This document shows positions 17,156 to 26,735 of a stretch of 30,691 bases of DNA, one piece after another. Within the stretch, counting starts at the first letter, position 1, and each line of letters opens with the position of its first letter. Source of the DNA: Motiliproteus sp048265065 (GTDB taxonomy: Bacteria; Pseudomonadota; Gammaproteobacteria; Pseudomonadales; Balneatricaceae). The stretch lies in the NCBI GenBank assembly GCA_048265065.1, contig JBLXCH010000031.1, positions 1 to 30,691 on the forward strand, written 5' to 3'. The translations under genes and the position numbers were made by a program. The notes beneath the pieces are model-generated. The model did not search any database, had not been told where the DNA came from, and worked only from the letters and a program-made list of their open reading frames with translations.

Positions 17156-19980
17156 GCCAAGGTAGTAGCCGTCTTCTGCCCGTCAAAAACTGCTGGGTAA
17201 AAAAGTTATCTTCATCTGGCCAAGAGGTAGTGGGCCGTGTCGTTGATTCTGTGGATCGGGGCGATGACGTGGTCGTCTCCGTTAAGTGGCAGAAATCCGG
17301 CCAAGTTTCTGTTGAATCTTTAGATAACCTCCGCAGTGGTCTCAAGCCGCAGATGGAAGTACAGGACCTGCCCAATTCACGAGTAAGAGCGTCTCTTGGT
17401 GAGGGAGTAATCCAGCGAGTAAGAACAATCGGTGGAAAAGACCAGGCACTCGTCGACTTCCTTCAGTTGGGTCGTCAGGCATGGCTGCCGTATGAGAACC
17501 TCCGACAGATAAAGGGTGCGAGACATCGCTTCATTCTCGGTGATACGGGGCCGGAGGACGGCGCCGAGCGTTTCAGGCTCAAATCGTTGGCTCATGCCTT
17601 GGAAATGTGGAATGAGAACACCGGCTCCTTGTCGAATCTTGAAATTGATCCACTTCCTCACCAGATCCACCTGGTTCACCACATCCTTGCCTCTGGTCAC
17701 CTGAACTGGCTAATTGCTGATGATGTAGGTCTCGGAAAAACCATCGAGACAGGCATGCTCCTCGCCGCTCTCAAACAAAGAGGACACCTCAAGCGGGTGC
17801 TGCTGGTTACTCCGGCAGGTTTGACCAAGCAGTGGCAGGAAGAACTCAACTACAAGTTCAAAATGGGGGAGTTCCAGATTTACGGCGAGGACTTTATGAT
17901 CAATGAGCCTCGCCACTGGAAGATGTTTGATTTCGTTATCGCTTCCATCGATCGTCTCAAGAGCCCCGAGAACCTGGAACAAATCCAGCAAGCTGGAAAG
18001 TGGGATATTGTCATTTTTGACGAAGCCCACAGACTGAGCCGGCGGCAGTACGGAATGAAGCTGGATGCATCCCAACGCTTTCAGCTGGCAGCGCACCTCC
18101 GCCGCAATACGGATGCTCTAATTCTATTGAGCGCTACGCCCCACCAGGGCATGCAGGACAAATTCCAGGCACTCCTGGAGCTGCTTCATCCGGAACGCAA
18201 GGAAGAAATCACCACGCTGGCGCTAAACCCCGAAATTATCGGAGAGATGGTATTCCGCAACAACAAAGCAGACGTAACGGATGCGGAGGGGAACTTCCTG
18301 TTTAAAGGTAAAACCACCACCTCGTTACCGGTACATGTATCCGAAGCTGCCAAGGAGTTTGATAAAAAACTCCAGGACTACCTGAAGAAGGGCTACGCAG
18401 CCGGCGCAGCGCTGGGTTTCAAAGGCAATGCCATTGGCTTCGTCATGACGGTTTACCGTAAGCTGGCGGCCTCAAGCGTTGCGGCGATTCATCAGGCTCT
18501 GATTAATCGTAAGGCTCGACTTGAAGGTGAGATGCTCGGTGGTATCAAGTTTGAGGAGATCGAAAATCAGGATCAGCGCTTCTTCGGCGAGTGGGAAGAG
18601 CAGCTATACACAGACGCCAAAGAGTTTTTCGAGGGAGAGCTCGAACTGTTGGACGAACTCATCTCCGAAGCTGACGGCTTGCGTGGCGATGACAGAAAGC
18701 TGACAGGCTTTATCAATCAACTGATTTCCGAAATCCTGGGCAGTAATCCAAACGAGAAGGTTCTAATTTTTACCGAGTACCGGACTACTCAAGCCTATAT
18801 CCGTGACGCGCTGGAGACCCGGTTTGGTGAGGGCAGTGTAGAGCTGATCAACGGCTCAATGCCCCATACCCAGCGGCGCGATGCCATAGCCCGCTTTGAG
18901 GACTCTGCTAATTTTCTTGTTTCAACAGAGGCAGGTGGCGAGGGTATTAACCTCCAGCGGAAGTGTCACATCATGGTGAACTTTGACCTACCCTGGAACC
19001 CGATGCGTTTGGTTCAGCGCATCGGTCGCCTGTACCGTTACGGCCAAAAGAAGCGAGTTGTGGTTTTCAATCTTCATTCACCAGACACCGCTGATGAGCA
19101 GGTAATGGATCTCATGTACACCCGCATCGACCAGGTTGTAGACGATCTGGCTGGGGTGAGTACCGAATACAACGAGCAGCTTCGCGACGACATTCTCGGC
19201 GAGCTGGCGGATTTGCTAGACGTTAATCAGATTCTTGAACAAGCCACCGTTGAGGGTATCACTCGAACTCAGGAGCGAATTTCCGAAGCACTGGAAAGGG
19301 CAAAAGCGGCAACTGAGAAGCAACGAGAACTCTTCGAGCATGCTGCGGGCTTTGACCCGAATGAAACCGGCAGCAGCTTGAGGATTGACCACGAGCACGG
19401 CGTGGCGTTTGTAGTTGGTATGTTCAGCATTCTGGGCATAGAGGTTGTTGAGACAACCCATGAGGGGCGGCTTTTTCATATTCGGCTTCCGGAGGCAGTT
19501 CAGCATGAACTCGGCGTGGAGCGGAGCCGCTATGAAGTTACTCTGGATCGGGACCTGGTGGTCAACCGGCCAAACACGCACATGCTGGACCTGGATTCGT
19601 TTTTGATGCAGTACCTGCTCAAAAAGGCAAAGAGTTACGACTTTCTGGGCCTGAGTGCAGTTATTGAGAATCACTCACTCAAGGGTGGAGCGCTGTTAAC
19701 CAGTCTCCTCAGGTGGCAGAACGACCAGGGAAGCAGGATGCGTCAGGAATACACCGCCTACTGGGTCAAACCCAACGGAGAGGTGCAGACCAATCCAGAT
19801 GCATTTGCTGAATGGTTAAAAACTACCGCTATTACTGGAACGCTCACGCCCGTTCGGGAAGAGAATCAGGCCCAGTTTAAACATGCAGAGTTAGCAGCGG
19901 ATAAGCGGCTGGAGGCGGTGAGTAATATGCACCTGCACCCAGAGAATAATCAGTGGGTCTCTGGCGCCTGGCTAGTCTAA
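17152..19980 (+). CDS. RapA/HepA-like SNF2 helicase (942 aa)
   Basis: The N-terminal 125 residues form two small beta domains (GQEVVGRVVDSVDRGDDVVV; GEGVIQRVRTIGGKDQALVD) that resemble the tandem Tudor/KOW domains of RapA. The motor has DDVGLGKT (about 190-197), DEAH (about 290-293), SATP (about 327-330), STEAGGEGINLQ and motif VI RIGRLYRYGQ (about 622-631), so ATPase motifs are complete. Length is close to RapA (968 aa), which recycles RNA polymerase, yet the operon context is defence-type. GTG start at 17152 overlaps the preceding stop. It may move along DNA or act on protein-DNA complexes together with the TPR protein and the Mod/Res pair downstream. Confidence 0.93.
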   Translation: MSQGSSRLLPVKNCWVKKLSSSGQEVVGRVVDSVDRGDDVVVSVKWQKSGQVSVESLDNLRSGLKPQMEVQDLPNSRVRASLGEGVIQRVRTIGGKDQALVDFLQLGRQAWLPYENLRQIKGARHRFILGDTGPEDGAERFRLKSLAHALEMWNENTGSLSNLEIDPLPHQIHLVHHILASGHLNWLIADDVGLGKTIETGMLLAALKQRGHLKRVLLVTPAGLTKQWQEELNYKFKMGEFQIYGEDFMINEPRHWKMFDFVIASIDRLKSPENLEQIQQAGKWDIVIFDEAHRLSRRQYGMKLDASQRFQLAAHLRRNTDALILLSATPHQGMQDKFQALLELLHPERKEEITTLALNPEIIGEMVFRNNKADVTDAEGNFLFKGKTTTSLPVHVSEAAKEFDKKLQDYLKKGYAAGAALGFKGNAIGFVMTVYRKLAASSVAAIHQALINRKARLEGEMLGGIKFEEIENQDQRFFGEWEEQLYTDAKEFFEGELELLDELISEADGLRGDDRKLTGFINQLISEILGSNPNEKVLIFTEYRTTQAYIRDALETRFGEGSVELINGSMPHTQRRDAIARFEDSANFLVSTEAGGEGINLQRKCHIMVNFDLPWNPMRLVQRIGRLYRYGQKKRVVVFNLHSPDTADEQVMDLMYTRIDQVVDDLAGVSTEYNEQLRDDILGELADLLDVNQILEQATVEGITRTQERISEALERAKAATEKQRELFEHAAGFDPNETGSSLRIDHEHGVAFVVGMFSILGIEVVETTHEGRLFHIRLPEAVQHELGVERSRYEVTLDRDLVVNRPNTHMLDLDSFLMQYLLKKAKSYDFLGLSAVIENHSLKGGALLTSLLRWQNDQGSRMRQEYTAYWVKPNGEVQTNPDAFAEWLKTTAITGTLTPVREENQAQFKHAELAADKRLEAVSNMHLHPENNQWVSGAWLV

Positions 19981-20061
19981 GACCGAAAGAACAGATTGAA
20001 CAATTGGTTGGTGCCATCCGTGCGGCAACTAATAAACCGGAACTATTTGCATAGGTTGTAT

Positions 20062-22800
20062 ATGGCAAACGGAAAGCAGAACTCAAATAACGAGCAGCAA
20101 TCGGGTACCTATAGCCACCAGCAAGAGGCTGTTCAGCGCCCGGACGTAGGGGTTCAGCCTGAATTTGATGCCAGAAAACCACCGAAATCCTACCGCTACG
20201 ATTCATCGCTGGCACCGGAGCTGGTGTGGGACGAGAACGCCGAGCGAGAAATGGCGGAGTGGTTGCTGGGGCTGGTGGAGCGGGCCGCTGAGGAAGGTGA
20301 GCAAGCAGTATTTCAGGAGCCGCAGCTGTGGCTGGGCACTGGTGAGAAGTTTCGATCGCTGGCGGAATGCATTGCCCGCCTGAGAAGTTTGACCAAGCCA
20401 TTCCTTAACTGGACGGGTAAGGCCGAAAGGCAGCAAATAAGCGTTCCAACCATCCCGTTGTTTGTCCATGAGCGCCATTCCACTCAGGCAATACTGGAAA
20501 CACTGGAAAGCTACAAATCAGCTGGTAGCACGCTGGATCTGTTCGGCGATCCAGAGTTGGATGTCACTGACAAGCTTGATGCCTACGAACACAAAGGGCC
20601 ATGGACCAACCGATTGGTGTTGGGGGATTCGCTGCAAGTGATGAATTCTCTCCTCGAATATGAGGGGCTGGGTGGTCAGGTTCAGATGATCTATATGGAT
20701 CCGCCTTATGGGGTGAAGTTTGGGTCCAACTTTCAGCCTTTCGTCCGAAAGCGTGATGTGAAGCACGGCCGGGACGATGAGATGATTCGTGAACCGGAGA
20801 TGGTCAAGGCGTATCGGGATACCTGGGAGCTTGGGCTACATTCTTATCTTACGTATTTGCGCGATAGACTATTACTTGCTAGAGAATTGCTGCGAGATAC
20901 TGGCAGCGTATTTTTGCAAATCTCGGATGAGAACCTTCACCATGTTAGAGAAATTATGGATGAGGTTTTTGGGTCAAATAACTTTGTAGCTCTCATTACA
21001 TATATTACAACAAGTGGATTTCCTGGTAGCACGTTATCTCGCGCTGGCGATTATATTATATGGTATGCGAAAGATAAGTCTTTGATAAAATATAATCAAC
21101 TATATGAAAGGAAGCAGCTTGGTGATGACTATGCCAAAGAGTATAAATGGCTGATGATGCCTGACGGCTCTACAAGATCTTTGGACAAAGAGGAAAAAGC
21201 CGGCTTAAAAGCTCTTCCTGACGGTGCGAAAGCATGGCGTTATGGTCCCTTAACCTCTTCGGGATATACCGAAGAGGGCTCGAAGCCATTTGTGTATGAA
21301 GGTAAGGAGTACAGACCAGGATCGAATAATCACTGGAAGGTTACAAGAGCTGGGCTTGAACGATTAGCTGAAAAAGGGCTGCTCGTTGCGAGAAAAAATA
21401 GTTTGGCTAGGTACATGTTTCTCGATGACTTTCCAGTTAAGCCTATCAATAATGTATGGCTAGATACAAAGTGGGGATTCGATGCCGGTGAAAAGGCCTA
21501 CGTAGTTCAGACTAATCAGAAAATTGTTCAGCGATGCATGCAGATGGTCACAGATCCGGGGGATATAGTATTCGATCCAACATGTGGATCGGGAACTACT
21601 GCATATGTCGCTGAACAATGGGGACGCCGTTGGATAACATGTGATACATCAAGAGTGCCTTTAGCGCTAACGCGCCAAAGACTACTTACTGCTACGTTTC
21701 CTTGGTACGAGCTGAAAGAGCCCTTAAGGGGGCCAGAAGCAGGTTTTTTGTATAAGAGAAAACAAAATAGAAAGGGTCAAGAAGTTGGTGGTTTGGTTCC
21801 ACGAATTACTCTCAAATCAATTGCTAATGATGAGGAGCCGGAAACAGTAACTCTGGTAGATAAGCCAGAGTTAAATGACACTGTTACTAGGGTTTGCGGT
21901 CCGTTTACCGTGGAAGCGACGATTCAGGCATCAGGCTCACTGTTGGACGAAGGGCATTCGGTTAAAGAAAACGCGGCTGCATACGATGACCCGAGAAAGT
22001 ATCTTGATCGTATGATCGAGGTTTTGCGGCAAAGTAAAACTCTGCGGTTACCGGGTAACAAGTCGCTTGAATTTGAGAGCGTCAGGCCATTAGGCACTGA
22101 CTATGAAAGCCTTCATGCGGAAGCCGTTGAACAGAATGGAGCCGCACGCCGTGTTGCGGTAATGTTTGGTCCTCAAGATGGCGCTATCGATTCGGGAAAG
22201 GTGCTTGAGGCTGCAAGGGAGGCATGGTTTTCAAAGTTTGATGCACTATATTTCTTTGGCTTTGCAATTCAGGCAAAGGCCCGAGAGCTCATCGAAAACC
22301 GCGGCAAGCTGAAGCTTCCTTGCACTTACGTTGCGGTCACTCCAGATGTGGTGATGTCCGACCTATTGAAAACGAGCAAGTCATCGGAAGTTTTCTCCAT
22401 CACAGGTCTACCAGATCTGGATCTTCGATCTACAGGCGACAACTCACCAGACGGAACCAAGCTCTATGAGGTTGAACTATGCGGCCTGGATATTTTCCGG
22501 CCTCAGGATCTGGAAACCGAGTCTGTTGAAGCGGATAACCTTCCCTGCTGGATGCTCGACACCGACTACAACGGGATGGCTTTTGTAGCCCGACAGGTGT
22601 TCTTCCCCAAGACATCTGCCTGGGACAATCTGCAGAAATCGTTGAAGGCCAAGTTTGATAGCTCCGTGTGGGACCACCTTGCCGGAACGGTATCCGAGCC
22701 GTTTGTGCTGGGGCAGCACCAGCGAATTGCCGTAAAGGTCATTGATGAGCGCGGCAACGAACTCATGGTGGTCAGAGAGGGATCGGAGGCCAGTTCATGA
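20062..22800 (+). CDS. Type III Mod-like beta-class DNA methyltransferase
   Basis: Best read from the ATG at 20062 (912 aa); an open frame reaches 19996 from a TTG but without a ribosome site. Motif IV DPPY (213-216) precedes the SAM-binding motif I FDPTCGSGT (504-512), the beta-class order used by type III Mod enzymes that make N6-methyladenine. The target-recognition region lies between them. An N-terminal 210-residue helical part and a C-terminal 300-residue part are longer than in a standard Mod. The stretch from about 20840 to 21890 is markedly AT-rich (30-43% GC in sampled 60-bp lines, versus about 55-65% on either side), a sign of a replaced specificity segment. Its stop overlaps the Res start (ATGA). 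Confidence 0.93.
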   Translation: MANGKQNSNNEQQSGTYSHQQEAVQRPDVGVQPEFDARKPPKSYRYDSSLAPELVWDENAEREMAEWLLGLVERAAEEGEQAVFQEPQLWLGTGEKFRSLAECIARLRSLTKPFLNWTGKAERQQISVPTIPLFVHERHSTQAILETLESYKSAGSTLDLFGDPELDVTDKLDAYEHKGPWTNRLVLGDSLQVMNSLLEYEGLGGQVQMIYMDPPYGVKFGSNFQPFVRKRDVKHGRDDEMIREPEMVKAYRDTWELGLHSYLTYLRDRLLLARELLRDTGSVFLQISDENLHHVREIMDEVFGSNNFVALITYITTSGFPGSTLSRAGDYIIWYAKDKSLIKYNQLYERKQLGDDYAKEYKWLMMPDGSTRSLDKEEKAGLKALPDGAKAWRYGPLTSSGYTEEGSKPFVYEGKEYRPGSNNHWKVTRAGLERLAEKGLLVARKNSLARYMFLDDFPVKPINNVWLDTKWGFDAGEKAYVVQTNQKIVQRCMQMVTDPGDIVFDPTCGSGTTAYVAEQWGRRWITCDTSRVPLALTRQRLLTATFPWYELKEPLRGPEAGFLYKRKQNRKGQEVGGLVPRITLKSIANDEEPETVTLVDKPELNDTVTRVCGPFTVEATIQASGSLLDEGHSVKENAAAYDDPRKYLDRMIEVLRQSKTLRLPGNKSLEFESVRPLGTDYESLHAEAVEQNGAARRVAVMFGPQDGAIDSGKVLEAAREAWFSKFDALYFFGFAIQAKARELIENRGKLKLPCTYVAVTPDVVMSDLLKTSKSSEVFSITGLPDLDLRSTGDNSPDGTKLYEVELCGLDIFRPQDLETESVEADNLPCWMLDTDYNGMAFVARQVFFPKTSAWDNLQKSLKAKFDSSVWDHLAGTVSEPFVLGQHQRIAVKVIDERGNELMVVREGSEASS

Positions 22801-25800
22801 GTGAGTCGAACGTCCCAGACCCGATTGCATCGAATGAGATTGAGTCTCCAATCATCAACTCGCCTTTCAAGGAGCCAGAATTTTACTGGCAGATTGAGAA
22901 GGGTAAGCAGCCCATAAAGGCGGCCGGCAGACGCCCGGCTAGCTATTTCTATCGCGTTCCTGAAAGCAGTGGTCGTAACCGAAAGGTCAAGGACCAATTG
23001 AGCCTTGAGGGAGATCTTGGCATCGGCCAGCAAGAAGATATTCCTCTCGTCAATTGGATTCGCCATCGCATCAAGGAATGGCGCACGGGAAAACTGACTG
23101 GAATTCCGTACGACGGCGCTTCTGCCGTAACCAAAGAGCTTTTGGCTCTATGGCAGGGGGATGGAACGCTCCGGAAACAGCGACTGTTCTATGCGCAGGT
23201 CGAAGCCGCTGAGACAGTAATTTTCCTGGTTGAGGCGACCGACGTTTACCTGAAGGGGATGCCAGAGATCCCTGTGGACCATCCTGGAGAGTCCTCAAGG
23301 GAAGCTGGGTTTCGTGCGTTCACTCGTTATGCCTGCAAAATGGCGACAGGTACGGGTAAAACGACCGTTATGGGAATGCTGTCTGCGTGGTCGATTCTGA
23401 ATTACGTGGCATCTCCGACTGATGAACGTTTCTCTGACACTATTCTTATCGTTTGCCCCAACGTAACAATTCGAGAGCGCTTGCAGGAACTGGATCCTGC
23501 GTTAGGTGATAGTAGTCTCTACCGCACGCGGCAGTTAGTCCCTCCACACAGGATGGAGGAACTGCGCAGAGGCGAGGTGATGATTGCTAACTGGCATCGA
23601 TTGGCGAAGAAAGAGACAAACTCGGTTAATGGTACTTCCGCGAAAGTTGTAAAAACCGGCGAGCCTGTTGAGGTCGTCAAAAATGCTGGGAAGGCGAACG
23701 AAGAAGTTGAAGTTAAATACTTCGAATCCGATCAGGCTTGGTTCAAACGTATACGGCAGGAACTGGGTTCAGGTAAAGGTCGAAGCCCTCATTGGCTAGT
23801 ATTTAACGATGAAGCCCATCATGCCTATCGCCGCGGGGATTCAACAGCGGAGGTGGATTTAGAAGATGATACGACCTTGGCGAAGAAAAACGCCAAGGAA
23901 GCCACAATCTGGATAGAGGGTCTGGACCGCATTAACAAACTGGCGGGCGGTCGTAAAAAGGGAATCCGTTACTGCATAGACCTCTCTGCTACCCCGTTCT
24001 ACATCCAGGGCTCGGGTAATGAAGTGGGTAAACCGTTCCCCTGGATCGTGTCAGATTTCGGGCTGCTGGATGCCATTGAATCTGGCCTGGTGAAAATTCC
24101 CCAACTTCCAACTCGCGACATTACAGGAGAGGAAGACGCAGGCTACTTCAATGTCTGGCGCTGGGTTGAGTCCATGGCTGAAAAACATGGTCTGGGTACA
24201 AAGCTCAATCCGCAGATCGTAATGACGTATGCGGCAGCACCCATCACCACGCTTGCACAGGACTGGCATAAACGTTTCGAGCAATGGCAGAACGATAGTC
24301 AGGATGAGATTCACCCGGTTCCCCCTGTCTTTATTGTGGTTTGCAGAGACACCAAAGTGGCGGCTGAGGTACACAATTGGCTAGCCGATAACCAGGGAAA
24401 TTATGGTGAAGCACCTCTTTGGTTCAGGAACCAACCCGGTGAAGAGGTTACGGTCCGCGTCGATTCCAAAGTGGTTGAAGACCTTGAAGAGGGCGGAACG
24501 AAAGATGAAACCCGCCGCCTGAGGTTTATTCTGGATACCATCGGCAAGAAAACCTGGCCGGGCGGCAAAATTCCTGAGGAGTGGTCGGAGCTGGTAAGGA
24601 AGAATAATGAAAAGGCCGCCAGCGACGATAACGATGGTTCTTATAAGTGGATCGACGAGCGAATTCCTCCCGGTCGTAATATCCGCTGTATCGTTTCTGT
24701 TGCGATGCTGGCGGAAGGTTGGGACGCAAATACCGTCACTCACATTGTCGGTCTCCGGCCTTTCGGCTCGCAGCTCCTGTGTGAACAGGTCATTGGTCGG
24801 GCGTTAAGGCGCCGGAGCTATGCGCTCAATGAGGAAACCGATCAGTTCGAGGAGGAAACGGCGAAGGTCTTCGGGGTGCCTTTTGAACTCGTTCCTTTCA
24901 AGGTTTCCGAACCTAAAGATCCCAAGCCACCTAAAGAACCGAATCATATTTTCAGCGACCCGGCGAAAGAGCATTACGAAATCGAGTTTCCCCTGGTTGA
25001 GGGTTATTACAGCCCGCAAACCTTTGAGGTTCACTTGAACTGGGATCATATTCCTAAGCTGACGATTGACCCAAAGGAAGTGCCGGATCAGGTTGAGATG
25101 AACTCAATGACCGCTCCTGAAGGGAGTTTGGCGAAGTTCGGCCCTGGTCAGCGACCAGTATTGAATTTGACCGCGTGGCGAAAGCAATTCCGAACTCAAC
25201 AGGTCGCTTTCCGATTGGCGCAGCAGGTGTGCAAACGTTGGCAGGCTGAACAGGGTGATTCAGAAGCGGAAACTGTGCCGGTGCACGTGTTGTTTCCGAA
25301 AGTGGCTTTCGCCGCGAAACGGTTCCTGCAGGAGAAAACGGACTGTAAGGGCAGTGCTGAACCCTGTGACGTGCTTTTGGTTGGCAGATACCAACAAAAA
25401 GCCGTGGACAGCCTTTTTGAAGCGATCCGAAAAGGTTCTGGTGGGTTAGTAGATAGCCCCGAACTGCCGAGAATTCCAAAAGGCGCATCCGGTCGAGGTA
25501 GCACGAAATTCGTCGACTATCACACGACCAAACCGATCTACGCAGTCAATAAATGCCATCTCAACGCAATGGTTGCGGATACCAAAAAGTGGGAGCAAAG
25601 CGCTGGGTTTGCCTTAGATGTCCACCCTGGGGTGATCAAATGGGTCAAGAATGAGCATCTGGGCTTTTATATTCCCTACCGTAAGCACGGTGTGCCATCG
25701 CGATACGTTCCCGACTTCATTGCCCAGTTGGATATCGGATTAAATCTCGTATTGGAAATTAAAGGGCGATACGGCGATGACGCAGATCTGAAAGCCAAAG

Positions 25801-26570
25801 CAGCCGAGCGCTGGGTAAGCGCTGTCAACGAGGATGGCAACTGGGGGCTGTGGCTTTACCGAGTCGTCACCGAACCGACAGAGTTGCCTAATTTGATCAA
25901 TGAGTTTGCACTGGCCAAATGGGATGGCGAGTCGTTAGTTTTGGATGGTGGGGGACAGTTGCCACCCCAGGCAATGGACGGGAAAGGCGAAAACAACAAG
26001 CCGCAGCTTGCTGAGCAGGAGCTCGTTCATTGGTTGAAGGTTCAAGGTATCTGGTCTGAAGAGATACTTCCTCGACCGCGCCGGGTCGGACAATCCGGCG
26101 ATGTGGCGCTGCACATGATGCTCTCGGTGTCTTCTGGAGATCTATCTGAGGCGAAGGTTACCAGGATCAATCTTAAGCGCTTACTGAACCTTTCCTCCCT
26201 TTCAGCAGGCTCCGTATCCATCAGTGGTGAAGTTTATGCTTTGACTGAGGCATCTGACCCTATCGCCATAGGACTGTTTGCGCTGGCAACACTGTTTTGT
26301 GGGGCAAGAGGCGCAAAGAGTCTGATGACCGAGACGCTCGATAACCAGTATGCAGCCGTACTGATAAGTTTGAGGGGAGTGGAGCAGCCGGATTCGATTT
26401 CAAAGGATGCCCTCCTAGAAAAAGTGAACCAGTTACTGGAGGCTGATGGGGAGCCGGAAATATCAGCAGTTAAACTCGACAAGATCATTGATAGGTTGAG
26501 CACCGAACTGAAATGTATCGATGTGACTGATGAAGGAATCTCTGTGAAATCAGTCGTGAAGTATAGGTGA
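22797..26570 (+). CDS. Type III-like restriction subunit Res (helicase plus PD-(D/E)XK nuclease)
   Basis: This 1257-aa protein has a superfamily 2 motor: Walker A ATGTGKTT (about 183-190), NDEAHH (about 337-342), LSATPF, and motif VI EQVIGRALRRR. The C-terminal nuclease is a PD-(D/E)XK site, PDFIAQL (about 971) followed by LVLEIKG (about 984-990), as in type III Res enzymes. The N-terminus (INSPFKEPEFYWQIE, then GRRPASYF) resembles the large restriction enzymes annotated as BPTD_3080 family, which pair with long Mod-like methyltransferases. A C-terminal extension of about 250 residues is unassigned. ATGA overlap with Mod implies a 1:1 translation-coupled pair. It is the last gene of the plus-strand cluster. 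Confidence 0.93.
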   Translation: MSESNVPDPIASNEIESPIINSPFKEPEFYWQIEKGKQPIKAAGRRPASYFYRVPESSGRNRKVKDQLSLEGDLGIGQQEDIPLVNWIRHRIKEWRTGKLTGIPYDGASAVTKELLALWQGDGTLRKQRLFYAQVEAAETVIFLVEATDVYLKGMPEIPVDHPGESSREAGFRAFTRYACKMATGTGKTTVMGMLSAWSILNYVASPTDERFSDTILIVCPNVTIRERLQELDPALGDSSLYRTRQLVPPHRMEELRRGEVMIANWHRLAKKETNSVNGTSAKVVKTGEPVEVVKNAGKANEEVEVKYFESDQAWFKRIRQELGSGKGRSPHWLVFNDEAHHAYRRGDSTAEVDLEDDTTLAKKNAKEATIWIEGLDRINKLAGGRKKGIRYCIDLSATPFYIQGSGNEVGKPFPWIVSDFGLLDAIESGLVKIPQLPTRDITGEEDAGYFNVWRWVESMAEKHGLGTKLNPQIVMTYAAAPITTLAQDWHKRFEQWQNDSQDEIHPVPPVFIVVCRDTKVAAEVHNWLADNQGNYGEAPLWFRNQPGEEVTVRVDSKVVEDLEEGGTKDETRRLRFILDTIGKKTWPGGKIPEEWSELVRKNNEKAASDDNDGSYKWIDERIPPGRNIRCIVSVAMLAEGWDANTVTHIVGLRPFGSQLLCEQVIGRALRRRSYALNEETDQFEEETAKVFGVPFELVPFKVSEPKDPKPPKEPNHIFSDPAKEHYEIEFPLVEGYYSPQTFEVHLNWDHIPKLTIDPKEVPDQVEMNSMTAPEGSLAKFGPGQRPVLNLTAWRKQFRTQQVAFRLAQQVCKRWQAEQGDSEAETVPVHVLFPKVAFAAKRFLQEKTDCKGSAEPCDVLLVGRYQQKAVDSLFEAIRKGSGGLVDSPELPRIPKGASGRGSTKFVDYHTTKPIYAVNKCHLNAMVADTKKWEQSAGFALDVHPGVIKWVKNEHLGFYIPYRKHGVPSRYVPDFIAQLDIGLNLVLEIKGRYGDDADLKAKAAERWVSAVNEDGNWGLWLYRVVTEPTELPNLINEFALAKWDGESLVLDGGGQLPPQAMDGKGENNKPQLAEQELVHWLKVQGIWSEEILPRPRRVGQSGDVALHMMLSVSSGDLSEAKVTRINLKRLLNLSSLSAGSVSISGEVYALTEASDPIAIGLFALATLFCGARGAKSLMTETLDNQYAAVLISLRGVEQPDSISKDALLEKVNQLLEADGEPEISAVKLDKIIDRLSTELKCIDVTDEGISVKSVVKYR

Positions 26571-26672
26571 GAGTCTGACTTTGCTTGCTTTAGCATCACG
26601 GCAGTGAGCGTAGCCAAAACAGATTGCAGGTTGTTTTGCAGTTCGATGTGTATTGCAAGTGGGAACGGAAAA

Positions 26673-26704
26673 ACCCACTGAGGGCCGAATGGTCTTCAGT
26701 GGGT
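26673..26704 (-). terminator. Rho-independent terminator of the glycosylase-like operon
   Basis: ACCCACTGA (26673-26681) pairs with TCAGTGGGT (26696-26704), a 9-bp stem. Read on the minus strand it is followed directly by TTTTT, a canonical intrinsic terminator 32 bp after the stop codon at 26736. It can also form on the plus strand behind Res, but without a U-tract there. Confidence 0.85.
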
Positions 26705-26735
26705 AACTCGTAACTGGATTTGTGTGCCGATTTGG

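Noticed and set aside
8068..26570. Calling the cluster DISARM
   Set aside because: SNF2, PLD-like and methyltransferase genes fit, but no DrmA-like helicase and no DUF1998 DrmB is present, and a type III-like Res is present instead.
8068..26570. Calling the cluster BREX or Dnd/Ssp
   Set aside because: No PglZ phosphatase domain, BrxC ATPase, Lon-like BrxL, or Dnd sulfur-transfer enzymes are visible.
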